Of a DNA stretch of 64,000 bases, positions 38,559 through 55,285 are shown piece by piece. Position 1 is the stretch's first letter. Each line of letters begins with the position of its first letter. The position numbers were made by a program, and so were the translations under genes. The notes under the pieces are model-generated. The model saw nothing but the letters and a program-made list of their open reading frames with translations. It searched no databases and was not told the DNA's origin. This DNA comes from Leptospira ainazelensis (GTDB taxonomy: Bacteria; Spirochaetota; Leptospiria; Leptospirales; Leptospiraceae), in assembly GCF_016918785.1 (NCBI RefSeq), contig NZ_JAFFPT010000060.1:1-64000 (forward strand), read 5' to 3'.

Positions 38559-41228
38559 TCAAACGGTTTCAAGCGAGGTTTTAACCTGAAGAGCTTTGAG
38601 ATTTTTCGGATCTATATCGAGAGCTTTTTCCACTAGATCCTTAGCACGAGGAAGAATATTCATAATTCTGTATATATCAGCGAGATTGATCAGATTTCGT
38701 ATTAACAATGGGTCCAACAAATACGCCCTTTCCCCCAAATCGGCGGCCTTTTGGTAGAATTTAAGCATTTTGTAACAAAGAGAAGTATGATACAAAAAGT
38801 CGCTGGAAGCCGCGTTCTGATCAAGAAGGGTTTCCCAATACCCTACCGACTTCGCATAATCTTTTTCCCTAAGATAAAATCTTGCTAAAACCTTAAGAAT
38901 CTGTTCGTTTTTCGGATAAAGTTCCAAGGCGTTTTCTAAGGTTTTTAATCCGTCCTCAACCCGATTTTTTTCGAGAAGTTCTCTTCCGCGGTCCAGCGCC
39001 TCTTGAAACGAAAATTCGGGAAAAGTTCGAAAGGAAGGACTTGCGGATTCGGGATGATAGGTGATCTTTAAAAGTGTGAAGTCGTCGACGAGAGCGCCGA
39101 ACTTTACAATTCGATCATATACTTCTTTCAGGTCGGCCGCGCCTTCTTCCACCCTTCTTAAAAATTGATCCTGATCTTCGTTGATCACTCGATCCTCCGC
39201 CTTACCGATCAAAAGATCGTCCCTTCCGTCCGAGCCGATTACGATCGTATCTCCCGGGAGCATTCGAAAGGTCTTGATCGTAAGATGTTGTTCATTTTCC
39301 GGAATTCCGATTTTACGAAGAGTAAGCTCGTCTTCTATGTAAGACGCGACCCGATCCCGGTATAACACCGTCCAAGGATGTTCTGCATTGATATAGTAGA
39401 GTAATCCCGAAGATTCTTCGACCAGACCGAGGACGATCGAGATATACATCGATCCGTCGAAAGACTCGAAAATTTTCTGAAGTTCCAGAAAGGCTTCCTT
39501 CAACCAACGTTCGGGAGATTTTTCTTTTTGAGAATTGATTCCGGATCGGGTCAGAATGGTATTAAAAACGGTTCCCATTACCAAGGCGCCTCCAGCTCCT
39601 TGGATGGATTTTCCCATCGCGTCCCCATTGACAAAGACCACATAACGTTTCCCGCTCAGCTCCACGTTTCCGGATATCAGAATATCGCCGCCGATCTCGT
39701 ATGTTTTCCCCTTGAATTCGAAGGATTTTTTCTGCTTTGTATAAAATTCTGTTTTGACGGTTTGACTCGTATTCTTATTGGAAGAAAGAGGATTGATCAG
39801 AAGAGAAGTGAGAAAATAATCCGCGTCCTGCTGAATCTTGAGACGATTGACTTGTTCCAGGGATTGTTTCAGTTCTTCGGTCCTTCGTTCCACTTTCTTT
39901 TCAAGATCCTCGTTTAATTCCTCCACTTCCTCGTTAAGACGAACAAACTTATTGGCAAGAATCGTAGCGATGTTTAGAATAAAGAATAAAAAAGCGTAAC
40001 CGACAACCCTTGGAAAAACTATCACGTTGCGGGCTCCGAGAGTGTCCAAAACTCCGGCGATCACCACGACCAAAACTCCGATCAGAATAAAAAACGCGTC
40101 CCGATCCTTTTGACCGATCCTCCGAATCAAATAATACGAAATGAGTCCAACGTAAAGAATCCAACCGAATTGAACTACGTGTTTATTCAACATATTGTAA
40201 TGGATAACGTTGTTTGAAAAAAGATAAAAAAGGGTAAACAAAGCGTAACTTCCGTCCAAAACGTTTAACGCAAGATTTCTAGGATATTTAAAATAAATCC
40301 TGACAAAGTTGGCGAAAAGAGGAATCAAAACGGTAAGAATGATATATTCCACCTTTTTCATATAGATAAATTCGATTCCCAGATCGTATTTGATCTGATT
40401 TCTTAAAAATTGATAGATAAAAAACAGAATCGTAAAAAGGCCGTAGTATAAATTTTCCTGATCCGAACGGCGCCTTACGTATAAAAAGAGAAAATATCCG
40501 CCCACTGTGAGATAGATCATCAATAAGAATATCTTAATATACTCTGCGCGCAGAAGATCCTTTAAAACCAAAGCGCTATCCCCTATCAAGGTCCGATCCT
40601 GTTCGATTCCGACCTCTCGGTCAAAAAATTTCTTCACTTGTATTACGATTATATTCTTTTCTCCCCTTCGAATGAGATCGTTCGAGATCGGATAAACCCG
40701 AATCTTATCGTAAGCCTGCGGAAACTTAGAATTCAGATCACCCGTCGCTCCGATCAATGTTCCGTTGAGATAAGTTCGGTCCTTATCGTTGATCGTCCCC
40801 AATCGAATGGAAAGACTTGATGCGTTCCATTCCTTCGGTGCGATAAATTTTTTAACGATATAAACGGTTTGTACGGATTCGTCTTTTAACTTATGGACCC
40901 CCGGCGCTTTGTAGATCTCAAAAGGAATGGAATTTTTCTTTCCTTCCAAATAAGAATTTGAAAAAGAAATCGGATCGATCGGAGAAGTTGTGATTTCCCA
41001 GTTGTACTCTGAAGTAGAATCCAGACTTGTCATCGTATCAAAGGATGAAATTTTTTGAATCGATTCCGAGTAGAGTGAAAAGACAAAACAATCGCAGAGA
41101 ATCAAAAGGCAAAAAAGTTTATAAATCGAGATTTTTCGAAAGAAAAAAAATCCGTTGAGAATGGGATAAAAAAAAGAAAAGGATTCCTTTTTAAAAATCG
41201 GACCGAGGGCATGTTCGTATAAAAACAT
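38559..41228 (-). CDS. 7TM-DISM sensor with SpoIIE (PP2C) phosphatase and TPR repeats
   Basis: An 889-residue signalling protein. After an N-terminal hydrophobic export signal (about 28-52) come an extracytoplasmic DISM domain (about 60-230, RLGTINDKDRTYLNGTLIGA), seven hydrophobic segments (about 232-430), a coiled coil (430-465), a SpoIIE-type phosphatase domain (about 480-725) and TPR repeats (740-885). Phosphatase landmarks are VELSGKRYVVFVNGDAMGKS, GGALVMGTVFNTILT, GLLYYINAEHPWTVLYRD, LPGDTIVIGSDGRDDL and LVDDFTLLKI, with aspartates for metal binding. It probably dephosphorylates an anti-anti-sigma factor in response to an envelope signal. AAGGAAGAG precedes the ATG. Confidence 0.93.
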   Translation of the reverse strand: MFLYEHALGPIFKKESFSFFYPILNGFFFFRKISIYKLFCLLILCDCFVFSLYSESIQKISSFDTMTSLDSTSEYNWEITTSPIDPISFSNSYLEGKKNSIPFEIYKAPGVHKLKDESVQTVYIVKKFIAPKEWNASSLSIRLGTINDKDRTYLNGTLIGATGDLNSKFPQAYDKIRVYPISNDLIRRGEKNIIVIQVKKFFDREVGIEQDRTLIGDSALVLKDLLRAEYIKIFLLMIYLTVGGYFLFLYVRRRSDQENLYYGLFTILFFIYQFLRNQIKYDLGIEFIYMKKVEYIILTVLIPLFANFVRIYFKYPRNLALNVLDGSYALFTLFYLFSNNVIHYNMLNKHVVQFGWILYVGLISYYLIRRIGQKDRDAFFILIGVLVVVIAGVLDTLGARNVIVFPRVVGYAFLFFILNIATILANKFVRLNEEVEELNEDLEKKVERRTEELKQSLEQVNRLKIQQDADYFLTSLLINPLSSNKNTSQTVKTEFYTKQKKSFEFKGKTYEIGGDILISGNVELSGKRYVVFVNGDAMGKSIQGAGGALVMGTVFNTILTRSGINSQKEKSPERWLKEAFLELQKIFESFDGSMYISIVLGLVEESSGLLYYINAEHPWTVLYRDRVASYIEDELTLRKIGIPENEQHLTIKTFRMLPGDTIVIGSDGRDDLLIGKAEDRVINEDQDQFLRRVEEGAADLKEVYDRIVKFGALVDDFTLLKITYHPESASPSFRTFPEFSFQEALDRGRELLEKNRVEDGLKTLENALELYPKNEQILKVLARFYLREKDYAKSVGYWETLLDQNAASSDFLYHTSLCYKMLKFYQKAADLGERAYLLDPLLIRNLINLADIYRIMNILPRAKDLVEKALDIDPKNLKALQVKTSLETV

Positions 41229-41502
41229 AGAAACAACTCTTCCTTAGTTCTGATTGGGCAAAACCCTTTTTATAAATTTAGAAATCGAAAGAATTCCGCG
41301 CTTTCATCCAAAAAAAGAACGTTGGCCGCATTCGATTCCGACATCCAAAAGAGTTTCTATCGGGGATAAAAACTCTTTTCGGAGACAAAAAACAATACAA
41401 CTAACGTTCTGATTCCGGTTAAGACAAGGATAAATTTACATTTTTGAGAATGCGCAATTTCTTTTTATAAAAGAATTCCTCAATCCTGAGTATGATTTCG
41501 GT

Positions 41503-42788
41503 TTAATTTTTTAGAGCTTCGATTTCATCGATTTCTTTCGGAATCATTTCGGTTAAATTGAAGGGATTTTGACCTCGGACTAGGATATCGTCCTCGATTC
41601 GAATCCCGATTCCGCGAAAACGTTCCGGAATTTCGGGATCTTCCGGATCAAAATACAATCCCGGTTCGATTGTAATCACTTGGCCGTTTTCCAATTTTTT
41701 GGAAGTTCCGTTTTGATAATAAGTTCCCACGTCGTGAACGTCCATACCCAGATAATGGCTCGTCCTATGCATATAATATTTTTTGAATATTCCCTGTTCC
41801 AAAATGGCATCCAGAGAACCTTCCAGAACTCCCAGATCCTTCAAACCTTCGCAGAGTGTTTTTACGGCTTGATTATGAATAGCGACAAATTCAACCCCCT
41901 CCTTTGTATGTAGGATCGCTTCTTTCTGCGCTTTTAAGACGATCTCATAAACCGCTTTTTGTTCGGGTGAGAATTTTTTGCCGACCGGGAAGTTGCGCGT
42001 AACGTCGGCGGTGTAGTAGCCTTTTTCGGCTCCGCTGTCCACGAGTACGATCTCTCCCTCCTTCAGCTGACAGTTGTTAGACGTATAGTGGAGAATCGTA
42101 GCATTCCTTCCTGTCGCGACGATATGTCCATATCCTCCGCCCCAAGCTCCATGTTTGAGATATTCGGATTCTAAAATCGCTTCGAGTTCGTATTCGAACA
42201 TTCCAAGTTTGGATTCTTGCATCAATCGTTTATGACCGAGAGCCGTAATTCTTGCGGATTCACGTAACGCTTCAATCTCCACTGGACTTTTGAACATTCT
42301 CATCCAGTGTAGGAAGTCCGGAGATTCGATTCTTCTTGGTCCGAACTTCCCCTCTCTCGAACGCTGGTTGAGAGAATAGATCCACTGAATGAGTTTGGAA
42401 TCTCGGACTAAGTCCTTACCGAAAAAATGATAAAGAGTATGCTGATTGACGAGAATTTCATCTAACTTAGATTCCCATTCGGTAGTATCAAAGGATTCGT
42501 CGAGACCTAAAAGTGTTTTCGCCTTTTCCTTCCCGACCCGGATCCCGGTCCAAATTTCTTTTTCCTTGTCTTTCGGGAGCATAAAGACGGATTTATAAGA
42601 ATTTTTTAATATTAGAATTCCGTCGGCCTCGTCCAAACCTGTCAGATAAAAGTAATCGGAATCCTGGCGAAACTTATATTCCACGTCCCGGTTTCGGATC
42701 AGATGAGAAGCGGCAAAGACGATCAAAACCTCGCCTTCTTTAAGTTTTTTTTGAACCTCTGCGATTCTTTCCCGATAAATAGAATGAG

Positions 42789-42792
<4 letters not shown>
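41503..42792 (-). CDS. pepP: Xaa-Pro aminopeptidase (aminopeptidase P)
   Basis: A 429-residue metallopeptidase that removes an N-terminal residue before proline. The N-terminal domain carries FRQDSDYFYLTGLDEADGIL. The pita-bread catalytic domain shows all metal ligands: VDSGAEKGYYTADVTRNFPV (two Asp), HRTSHYLGMDVHDVG (His), TIEPGLYF (Glu) and IGIRIEDDI (Glu). ATG at 42792 was chosen because it overlaps the stop of the glycosyltransferase gene by 4 bp and matches the family N-terminus; a longer frame adds 30 unlikely residues. Confidence 0.95.
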
Positions 42793-43832
<1,040 letters not shown>

Positions 43833-43834
43833 TC

Positions 43835-44953
43835 TTATCCTTTGGAAAGAATTGTCGCAAAGTTATTCACTCCCAATCCTCCGATCGAAAGGGCGAGACC
43901 GTTTTGAAAACGGTCTTCTTTGTACATCCAAGTCTGAAGTTCGGCGATCTGAGCCAGACCCGATACTCCGACCGGATGTCCTCTCGTTTTTAGACCTCCG
44001 GATGCGTTGATCGGAAGTTGTCCGTCCGGGTGAGTCTTTCCCTCTTTCACATAACGCAGCGCCTTTCCCTTCGGAAAAAGTCCCGCGTCCTCGGCTCCGA
44101 TCAATTCAAAAGGAGTAAATGCGTCGTGAAGTTCGGCGAGATGAATGTCCTTGGGTTTTAAGCCTGCTTCCTTATATGCGCCTTCAAAGGCCGCGACACT
44201 CGAAGGAAAACTCAAACTCCCGGGAGCGGCGGAAAGATTTCCGATCCCATGTCCGATCCCAGCGATCTTTAATTCTTTGGAAGAATTCGTTTTGTCGGAG
44301 CTCATAAGCACGGCGCAACTTCCGTCGGAGAGAGGGGAAATATCGTACAGACAAAGAGGACTCGTAAAAAGCGGCGATCTAAAATATTCTTCTTCCGTAA
44401 TATTCTTCCGGATATGAGCGTTTTCGTTTTGAAGTCCGTTGTCGTGGAGTTTTTTGGAAAGAGAATAAAGATCCTTTCGGTCGTATCCGTTTTCGTAAAG
44501 ATAACGAGTCGCGATCATTCCGCCTCCTTGCGCCATCGACATCGCAAATCCTCTCTGACGATCGGAAAGTACACTTCCCAGAAGAAGATTGTTTTCTTCC
44601 CTTTCCAGGCGACTCATCACTTCGGTTGCGATAACGATTCCCCTTTGAAACGCGCCGGATCGGAGAAGATAGGTCGCGGTGTGTAAGGCGCTTGCCCCGC
44701 TCGAAGAAGCGGTTTCCGTTCTGATGACAAAAAGATTCTTAAGACCCAAACTTTCTTTGATTCTTGCGGGAAGAAAAATTTCTCCCGTATATTTTTCCGG
44801 AGCCATAGCGGCGAAAATCAGAAATTGAGGTTCAAACTCAGAATTCCGTTTGAGAAGTTGAATCGCAGTTTGATAAGAAAGAGAATGATAATCAAGTTCA
44901 GTTTTACCAAAACGACTGAGTTGAGAATCGATGATGAATACGGATGAAGACAC
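43835..44953 (-). CDS. Thiolase-superfamily protein with substituted nucleophile
   Basis: A 372-residue thiolase-fold protein, closest in feel to the SCP2-thiolase/acetyl-CoA acetyltransferase-like group. Family marks are LLRSGAFQRGIVIATEVMS, LPINASGGLKTRGHPVGVSG (active-site His) and the closing LSIGGLGVNNFATIL. The nucleophile segment reads RTETASSSGASALHTA, placing Ser83 where the catalytic cysteine is expected, and no cysteine is in the C-terminal glycine loop. It may be a non-condensing or structural member. The start is GTG with no clear ribosome-binding site. It heads an operon with the heptosyltransferase and pepP. Confidence 0.83.
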   Translation of the reverse strand: MSSSVFIIDSQLSRFGKTELDYHSLSYQTAIQLLKRNSEFEPQFLIFAAMAPEKYTGEIFLPARIKESLGLKNLFVIRTETASSSGASALHTATYLLRSGAFQRGIVIATEVMSRLEREENNLLLGSVLSDRQRGFAMSMAQGGGMIATRYLYENGYDRKDLYSLSKKLHDNGLQNENAHIRKNITEEEYFRSPLFTSPLCLYDISPLSDGSCAVLMSSDKTNSSKELKIAGIGHGIGNLSAAPGSLSFPSSVAAFEGAYKEAGLKPKDIHLAELHDAFTPFELIGAEDAGLFPKGKALRYVKEGKTHPDGQLPINASGGLKTRGHPVGVSGLAQIAELQTWMYKEDRFQNGLALSIGGLGVNNFATILSKG

Positions 44954-45048
44954 GATAGTCTATGTTTTTGAAAATTGTGAGATTGAAAATCAAAAAAAAT
45001 AAATCAAAACGAGACTAACGACTTTTCAGAGCGCTTTCGAAAGTATCC

Positions 45049-45076
45049 TTGCAAATTTAAGAATGTTTTTTATACT
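45049..45076 (+). promoter_or_regulatory. Predicted sigma-70 promoter of bfr
   Basis: TTGCAA at 45049-45054, a 16-bp spacer, and TATACT at 45071-45076. An AAGGGGA ribosome-binding site and the bfr ATG at 45100 follow. No Fur box was recognised. Confidence 0.65.
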
Positions 45077-45099
45077 GAAAGGATAGAAGGGGAAATACT

Positions 45100-46817
<1,718 letters not shown>

Positions 46818-46832
46818 TCCAATCGAATCGGA

Positions 46833-47957
<1,125 letters not shown>

Positions 47958-48269
47958 TCGAAGGATATTTTTTGACGGCGGTTTGCCGAACAAAAAAGTT
48001 GTAAATTTTAAAATGGAAGACTTGTAGGAGTTCCGACAGGGAGAATATTACTTGCAAAAAGTATGTTTTTCTGATATGCGGAGTTCGCCGCGAGGTTTTC
48101 CCTGCAACGCGACCCATAGGGAGCGATGCACTGAGTTTATCCACCTCACCCCTGCAGCGCGATCCGTAGAGAGCGATGCACTTGAGTTTCCTAGATCAGG
48201 GCGGGGCGCGCGACTTGCACGGCGATTGTCGGAACTACGACAGAAGAAATACATAAGAAGGGAAAACTC
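47958..48269. repeat. Gene-free stretch with composite repeat units
   Basis: TGTAGGAGTTCCGACAG lies at 48024-48040. Two related ~44-bp units follow, each with CCTGCA(A/G)CGCGA(C/T)CC then a GAGCGATGCACT ending (near 48100-48141 and 48148-48186). Then comes a minus-strand copy of the GC-rich element core (48195-48244), with GGGCGGGGCGCGCGACTTGCAC and TGTCGGAACTACGACAG. The DCC gene starts 25 bp later. Confidence 0.75.
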
Positions 48270-48614
48270 ATGAACTCACCAGTCTTTTTATACGACGGAG
48301 ATTGTTCTTTTTGCAAGGACTTAGCGCAAAAGCTCCAGTCTTACAATCTCAAGTCGAACATCCGCTTTCAATCCTTCCGAGATTTTTCCGAAAAAGAACT
48401 CAGAGAAATTCACCCGAGTTTGAATATCCAAGTGGCGGAGGGAAATGTTCAGATGATCGCCGACGGAAGAAGATACCCCGGATTTTTTGCAGTCCGAAAA
48501 CTCAGCCATTCTCTCAGAGGATATCGTTGGATTTCACCCCTCCTCTATCTCCCTCTGATTCCGATTTTCGGGATGATCGGAATGAACGTCTTAAAGACCT
48601 TGAAAAGCCGATAG
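48270..48614 (+). CDS. DCC-family (DUF393) thiol-disulfide oxidoreductase-like protein
   Basis: A 114-residue protein with the DCC signature [15 protein letters not shown] near residues 8-22, the second motif [21 protein letters not shown], and a hydrophobic C-terminal stretch. The family is thioredoxin-like and its exact role is undefined. It converges on the haem-oxygenase-like gene with a 24-bp overlap of the 3' ends. Confidence 0.9.
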   Translation: MNSPVFLYDGDCSFCKDLAQKLQSYNLKSNIRFQSFRDFSEKELREIHPSLNIQVAEGNVQMIADGRRYPGFFAVRKLSHSLRGYRWISPLLYLPLIPIFGMIGMNVLKTLKSR

Positions 48615-49286
48615 ACCTTCGTAAAAAACCAGTCTTGCATCCAATGCCAGGCGATTCCCTTCCATCACACGATTCTTTTTTTCATCGTTGTCCGCGACGA
48701 AATCGATCAAACGAAAGAGTTTTTCCGCGTGAGATTCGTCCGCGTCCAAATTGACTTGGAAGAATTTCCCCTCCGGAAGCGAGGCCCTTCCTTTCAGCTC
48801 TCCGTAAGACTTAAACATTCTTGAATATTCTAATTTTAGCAAGTATTCGTTTGCCGGACCGAGCGCACCCAACGCGGAATAAAAATCGGTAGTCGTGATT
48901 CTCTGCATCAGATCGAGATAGGCTTTTGTCTGAGGAAGAAGATGGGACTCGAAAACGACTTCTCCCATATCGGAAAGAAATTTTTTAAGAATGGAAACAT
49001 GGGAATCCTCGACATTTCCTTCTCCCAATTCTTCCCAGATATTATGTACAAGAACGATTTTTGCGTCCAGACTTTCGCTGATCGCAGCGGTATTGAGAAA
49101 CCAATTTACAAAATCCACGCTCACGAAATATTCCTGACGCAGCCAAAGAAGAAGATCTTCTTTTTCCATTTTTCTTTCTTTGGATTCCAACCAAAGATTC
49201 GCGGTTAGGACTGGATGATTTCGAACCGATTCTTCCAGAGAATTCCGAAAAGAAACGTCGGTTTGAGAGGAATGAAACGTCTGCAT
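48591..49286 (-). CDS. Haem-oxygenase-like (HDO/PqqC-like) iron-dependent protein
   Basis: A 231-residue protein of the haem-oxygenase-like fold. It carries [15 protein letters not shown] and DSHVSIL near residues 78-101, supplying Glu and His ligands, and [19 protein letters not shown] near 177-196, supplying Asp and His, as in the non-haem diiron oxidases and oxygenases (HDOs) and PqqC/CADD relatives. HDOs commonly oxidise or cleave amino-acid-derived substrates in natural-product pathways. It is the last of a three-gene operon (10 bp after the ATP-grasp gene, itself after kamA). Confidence 0.82.
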   Translation of the reverse strand: MQTFHSSQTDVSFRNSLEESVRNHPVLTANLWLESKERKMEKEDLLLWLRQEYFVSVDFVNWFLNTAAISESLDAKIVLVHNIWEELGEGNVEDSHVSILKKFLSDMGEVVFESHLLPQTKAYLDLMQRITTTDFYSALGALGPANEYLLKLEYSRMFKSYGELKGRASLPEGKFFQVNLDADESHAEKLFRLIDFVADNDEKKNRVMEGNRLALDARLVFYEGLSAFQGL

Positions 49287-49296
49287 AAATTCTTTT

Positions 49297-50356
49297 TTAT
49301 TTTTTTGTGAGAAGAAAATCGGTCTTTAACTTAGAATACAAAAACCGAGGAGTTTCGCCGTCCAAACGTGCAATCTTTAGAATCTCCGAAAACAAGGATT
49401 TTTCCTCCCCCAACGCCTGACGATAACAAATCGGAAAGGTGGAATAAAACGGTGACAAACCGGGGGTCAGATTGATTTCCAAAAAAAAAGGCTCCCCTTC
49501 TTCGTTGCATTTCCAGTCCAAACGTGCGGGACCGGAACTCCCTAAGGTTTTACAAAAAAGGACGCTCTGTTCCTGAAGGAACAATTCCCTTTCTGCCGGA
49601 CAATCAAAAACCAAAACCTCGGGCATAACGCTCTTTGACTTCGTCTTTTCTCCGTAGACTTCTTCGACTTTCAGATCGTCTTTCAGGATCAGACGACCCG
49701 CAGGGCTCACGCGATAGCCGTAGGCCAAGGAACCCATTACAGAAACCGTATATTCAGAACCTTTTAAGTAATCTTCCGCTAAATAGGGAAAATACTCTTC
49801 GGGTAGCTGAACCAGTCGGGAACGTAGTTCTTTTTCGTTTCCGACTACGCTTTTTTCTCCGATCCCGAGACTCGAACCTTCTCCGGAAGGTTTTAAAAAA
49901 CAAGGAAAGGAGATTTCCTTAGGCAATGTAAAATTTTCCCGATCCGCAAAGGAAATGGAAAAACCTTTTGCCACGGGGATTCCCAGAGACTTCGCAAAGA
50001 TCTTCGTCAGATTCTTATCCAAAGAGACGTTTTGAGAAAATGCGTCCGAACCGGTATGCGGAAAACCGAAAAGTTCGGCGGTCGCCGGAATCAAGGCTTC
50101 CCGATTTCGAGAGCGAAAACCTTCCATCAGGTGAAAAATCACCGGTCGATCGCGAAATTCCAAAGAAGAATATAAATTCAACTTTTCTAATAAATCCCTC
50201 GGAGTAGTCGCGAGTTCCACAACTTCCCCGAGTTCGTTTAACAATTCCATGATCTTTTCGACGGATGCTCTGGATTCCCATTCTTGTTTGTAAGAATCCG
50301 GAAATTCTCCCGAAAACTCGTGGAGATCGGCGTAGACGAGTACGGTGGGAATAACC

Positions 50357-50364
<8 letters not shown>
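49297..50364 (-). CDS. ATP-grasp ligase similar to D-Ala-D-Ala ligase
   Basis: A 355-residue D-Ala-D-Ala-ligase-like protein. Recognisable elements are the [20 protein letters not shown] loop, [18 protein letters not shown] (ATP-binding), [18 protein letters not shown] and the metal-binding [15 protein letters not shown]. It overlaps the KamA gene by 8 bp and precedes the HDO-like gene, so it likely acts on a product of the KamA-like enzyme or couples amino acids rather than making cell wall (inference). It differs from true Ddl in its N-terminal third. A cell-wall ddl copy would need to exist elsewhere. Confidence 0.85.
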
Positions 50365-51619
<1,255 letters not shown>

Positions 51620-51652
51620 AGAGGAGATACTTCCTATTTTCTCCGCGTCCGG

Positions 51653-51689
<37 letters not shown>

Positions 51690-51717
51690 GATCCGTTTTC
51701 AGAAACTGTCCAGAGAA

Positions 51718-52392
51718 ATGACTTCTTTTTCCCCGGATTCTCTCCAAGCTCTTGCCTTCGACGTAGACGGAACCTTGTTTTCTTCGGAGGAGATCATTCT
51801 CGAAGTTTATAAGGACTCAATCGAACATTTTTCCCAAAGTTCGGGAATTCCCATCGAATTGCCTTCGAGGGAAAGAATCATGGACGAGATCGGAAAACCG
51901 GTCAAAACCATTTTTCAAAATCTTCTTCCTCAGCTCCAAGAAGAACAAAGAGACGGAATCTCCGACGGCGTCCTTCGTTTTCTTTGTCAGAGAATCCGAA
52001 ACGGAGAGGGAGAATTTTATCCAAAGGTAAAAGAGACGATCGAGTCCCTTTCCAGAAAAGGATTTCGTATTTTAGCGGCTTCCAACGGTAGAAGACCCTA
52101 TATCGAAACCATTTTAGACGTCGCCGGAGTTCTTCCCCTTTTTGATCCCATTCTCGTGATCGACAACGAAAGGATCAAAACCAAAGGAGGAATTCTGAAA
52201 GAATACGTAAAACTCTACGGCCTTGAACCCGAAAAAATTCTTATGATCGGAGACCGACTTTCCGACCACGAGGCGGCTCGTCAAAACGGTTGTCCCTTTG
52301 CGTTCTGCACATACGGACACGCCAATCCGGGAGAAATTCCCGACTTCGAGATGGAACTCAAAAACCTCTCGGATCTCGCCAAACTCCTCTGA
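51718..52392 (+). CDS. HAD-family phosphatase
   Basis: A 224-residue HAD hydrolase, close to phosphoglycolate phosphatases. It has motif [13 protein letters not shown] (catalytic Asp), motif [10 protein letters not shown], motif III lysine in [12 protein letters not shown] and motif [19 protein letters not shown] helical cap lies between motifs I and II. The ribosome-binding site is weak. It may belong with the downstream GerMN gene, which starts 43 bp after its stop. Confidence 0.92.
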   Translation: MTSFSPDSLQALAFDVDGTLFSSEEIILEVYKDSIEHFSQSSGIPIELPSRERIMDEIGKPVKTIFQNLLPQLQEEQRDGISDGVLRFLCQRIRNGEGEFYPKVKETIESLSRKGFRILAASNGRRPYIETILDVAGVLPLFDPILVIDNERIKTKGGILKEYVKLYGLEPEKILMIGDRLSDHEAARQNGCPFAFCTYGHANPGEIPDFEMELKNLSDLAKLL

Positions 52393-52435
52393 TTTTTGCC
52401 TGTATAGAATCCAAATTCTTTCCGAAAATGATAGA

Positions 52436-53248
52436 GTGCCGGATTCGGAAAAAAGAAAAAATCTCATCTTCATTTTAACGGGAATCATCTTTACTTTGGT
52501 ACTTTTGGATAAGAGTACCGGGTCCGGCTTTTCCCTTTCCGGAACCGGGTTTCAAGGTTTTCGAAATATCGGTAAGATGAATCCGGAATCTCAGAGTTCC
52601 AACCGAGGCAATCTCAATCACAAAGAAATGATGGACCAAGCCGAAGACGAAATCCTCGGGGAGCTCCTACAAAACGGAGACATCCAAACCTCTTCTTCCG
52701 AAACTACAAACGTGATCGAAGAAGATCTAAACGAGGAAAATCTTGTTCCCGTACTGGATCCGCAGATTTCCGAAACGCAAGGCGTAGAGACCGCGCTTCC
52801 CACGGAAAAGGGAGAATTGGCCCTCTACTTTCTCAAATTCTATGGAAAAGGAAGTAAGAGCCATTCCAGACTTGTAAAGGTTCTTCGGCTTTCGAAGGGC
52901 GGTGATCGCGTAAGACTCGTCCTAAATTCACTCATTGCGGGTCCGGTTGGAGCCGAAAAGGAAAAAGGAATTCTCAATTCGATTCCCTCGAGTCTTAGCT
53001 ACGATCCGGATTACAGGATCGAAGACGGAATTCTGAAGATTTCCCTGAGCAGCGATTTGGAAAGAAGCGCCGGCCCTGAGATTCTCAAAGACAGAATCGA
53101 CCAGCTCACTTACAGTCTTATGGAGAATCTTCCGATTCGGGGAGTTCACCTGAAAATCAACGGAAGAGCGGTACGTTCTCTCGGCGGAGAAGGAATGCCT
53201 TTGCCCTCCGTTCTGACAAAAAATCCTCGAAAGATCGTAGTTTTTTAA
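52436..53248 (+). CDS. GerMN-domain membrane-anchored protein
   Basis: A 270-residue protein with an N-terminal membrane anchor (about 8-27, [17 protein letters not shown]), an acidic linker (about 50-120), and a C-terminal GerMN domain: [55 protein letters not shown] and the closing [14 protein letters not shown]. GerMN domains bind or scaffold in the periplasm; no precise role is known here. The start is a GTG at 52436; an earlier in-frame extension would overlap the HAD gene, so it was rejected. Confidence 0.83.
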   Translation: MPDSEKRKNLIFILTGIIFTLVLLDKSTGSGFSLSGTGFQGFRNIGKMNPESQSSNRGNLNHKEMMDQAEDEILGELLQNGDIQTSSSETTNVIEEDLNEENLVPVLDPQISETQGVETALPTEKGELALYFLKFYGKGSKSHSRLVKVLRLSKGGDRVRLVLNSLIAGPVGAEKEKGILNSIPSSLSYDPDYRIEDGILKISLSSDLERSAGPEILKDRIDQLTYSLMENLPIRGVHLKINGRAVRSLGGEGMPLPSVLTKNPRKIVVF

Positions 53249-53343
53249 TATTCGACACCGTTATTTTTTTCCAAATTCGGTCGAATCCCTATGTCGAAGA
53301 GGCCTTTACAAATCCTGATTGTTTAAACAGAGCCATTCTTAAA

Positions 53344-54595
<1,252 letters not shown>

Positions 54596-54606
<11 letters not shown>

Positions 54607-54955
54607 GAGTCGGAAGTTCGTAGTGATAGGTGATTTCGCAGTAAACTCCCTCTTCCAAATACTTAGTATTTTTTAACTCCAAAAAGAACTGTCTGTTTTT
54701 TTGGTCGGGTTCCAATTCTTCCAGTTTGCGGGTTACGATCGTTTTGGCGGCTGTGCAGGAAGTGTTCTGCATTTTGAACCTGTCGTTTTCTTCGATCGAA
54801 GAAGCGGAAGCCTGTCCGATCGAAACGAGTTCATAGCGATGGGGTCCGAGAGTTTTTACCGTGACCCCCGTTTCCATTTGAATTCTTTCTTTTACCTCGT
54901 GGGCGCAGGAGGTAAAAGCCAACGTAAACACCAGAATACAATTTAGAATCTTCAT
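54596..54955 (-). CDS. Small putative lipoprotein
   Basis: A 119-residue protein with a short signal and lipobox FTSC at Cys17 ([11 protein letters not shown]). The mature part contains [20 protein letters not shown], a cysteine at about 67, and ends [15 protein letters not shown]. The family is not recognised. A GGAGAAAGAG ribosome-binding site precedes the ATG. It converges on the GGDEF gene. Confidence 0.75.
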
Positions 54956-55285
54956 CTCTTTCTCCTCATCGCTTTTCGTTTCGAAAGGCGTTCTCTTTTT
55001 AAGACCTTTTTTTGTTTAAAAACGGATTCTTCTCTTTTCTATTCTTATCTCGAAAACATTGCGGAAGAGCCAATCTTTGTTCCGACTATCTATTTTTTGT
55101 AAATCGGAGTCGATTCGGACTTAAAGTCCGTTCCAAGGTGGAATTCGGCAAGGCCCTTCTCGAAGAAGAAAAAATCCCAAATATCCGAACATTTTTCTTG
55201 AGAACCGTGATGCTCACTTCCCTTTGAGAAAAATTTTTCTTATTTTTAGAATGGGAATACGAGACGAGACGTTCCAAAATATTTT
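54956..55285. other. Gene-free stretch
   Basis: Between the lipoprotein and mqnC genes. Short open frames are present but none has a ribosome-binding site or recognisable product. GAGAAAAATTTTTCTTA near 55226 is a small inverted repeat. Nothing else is seen. Confidence 0.5.
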
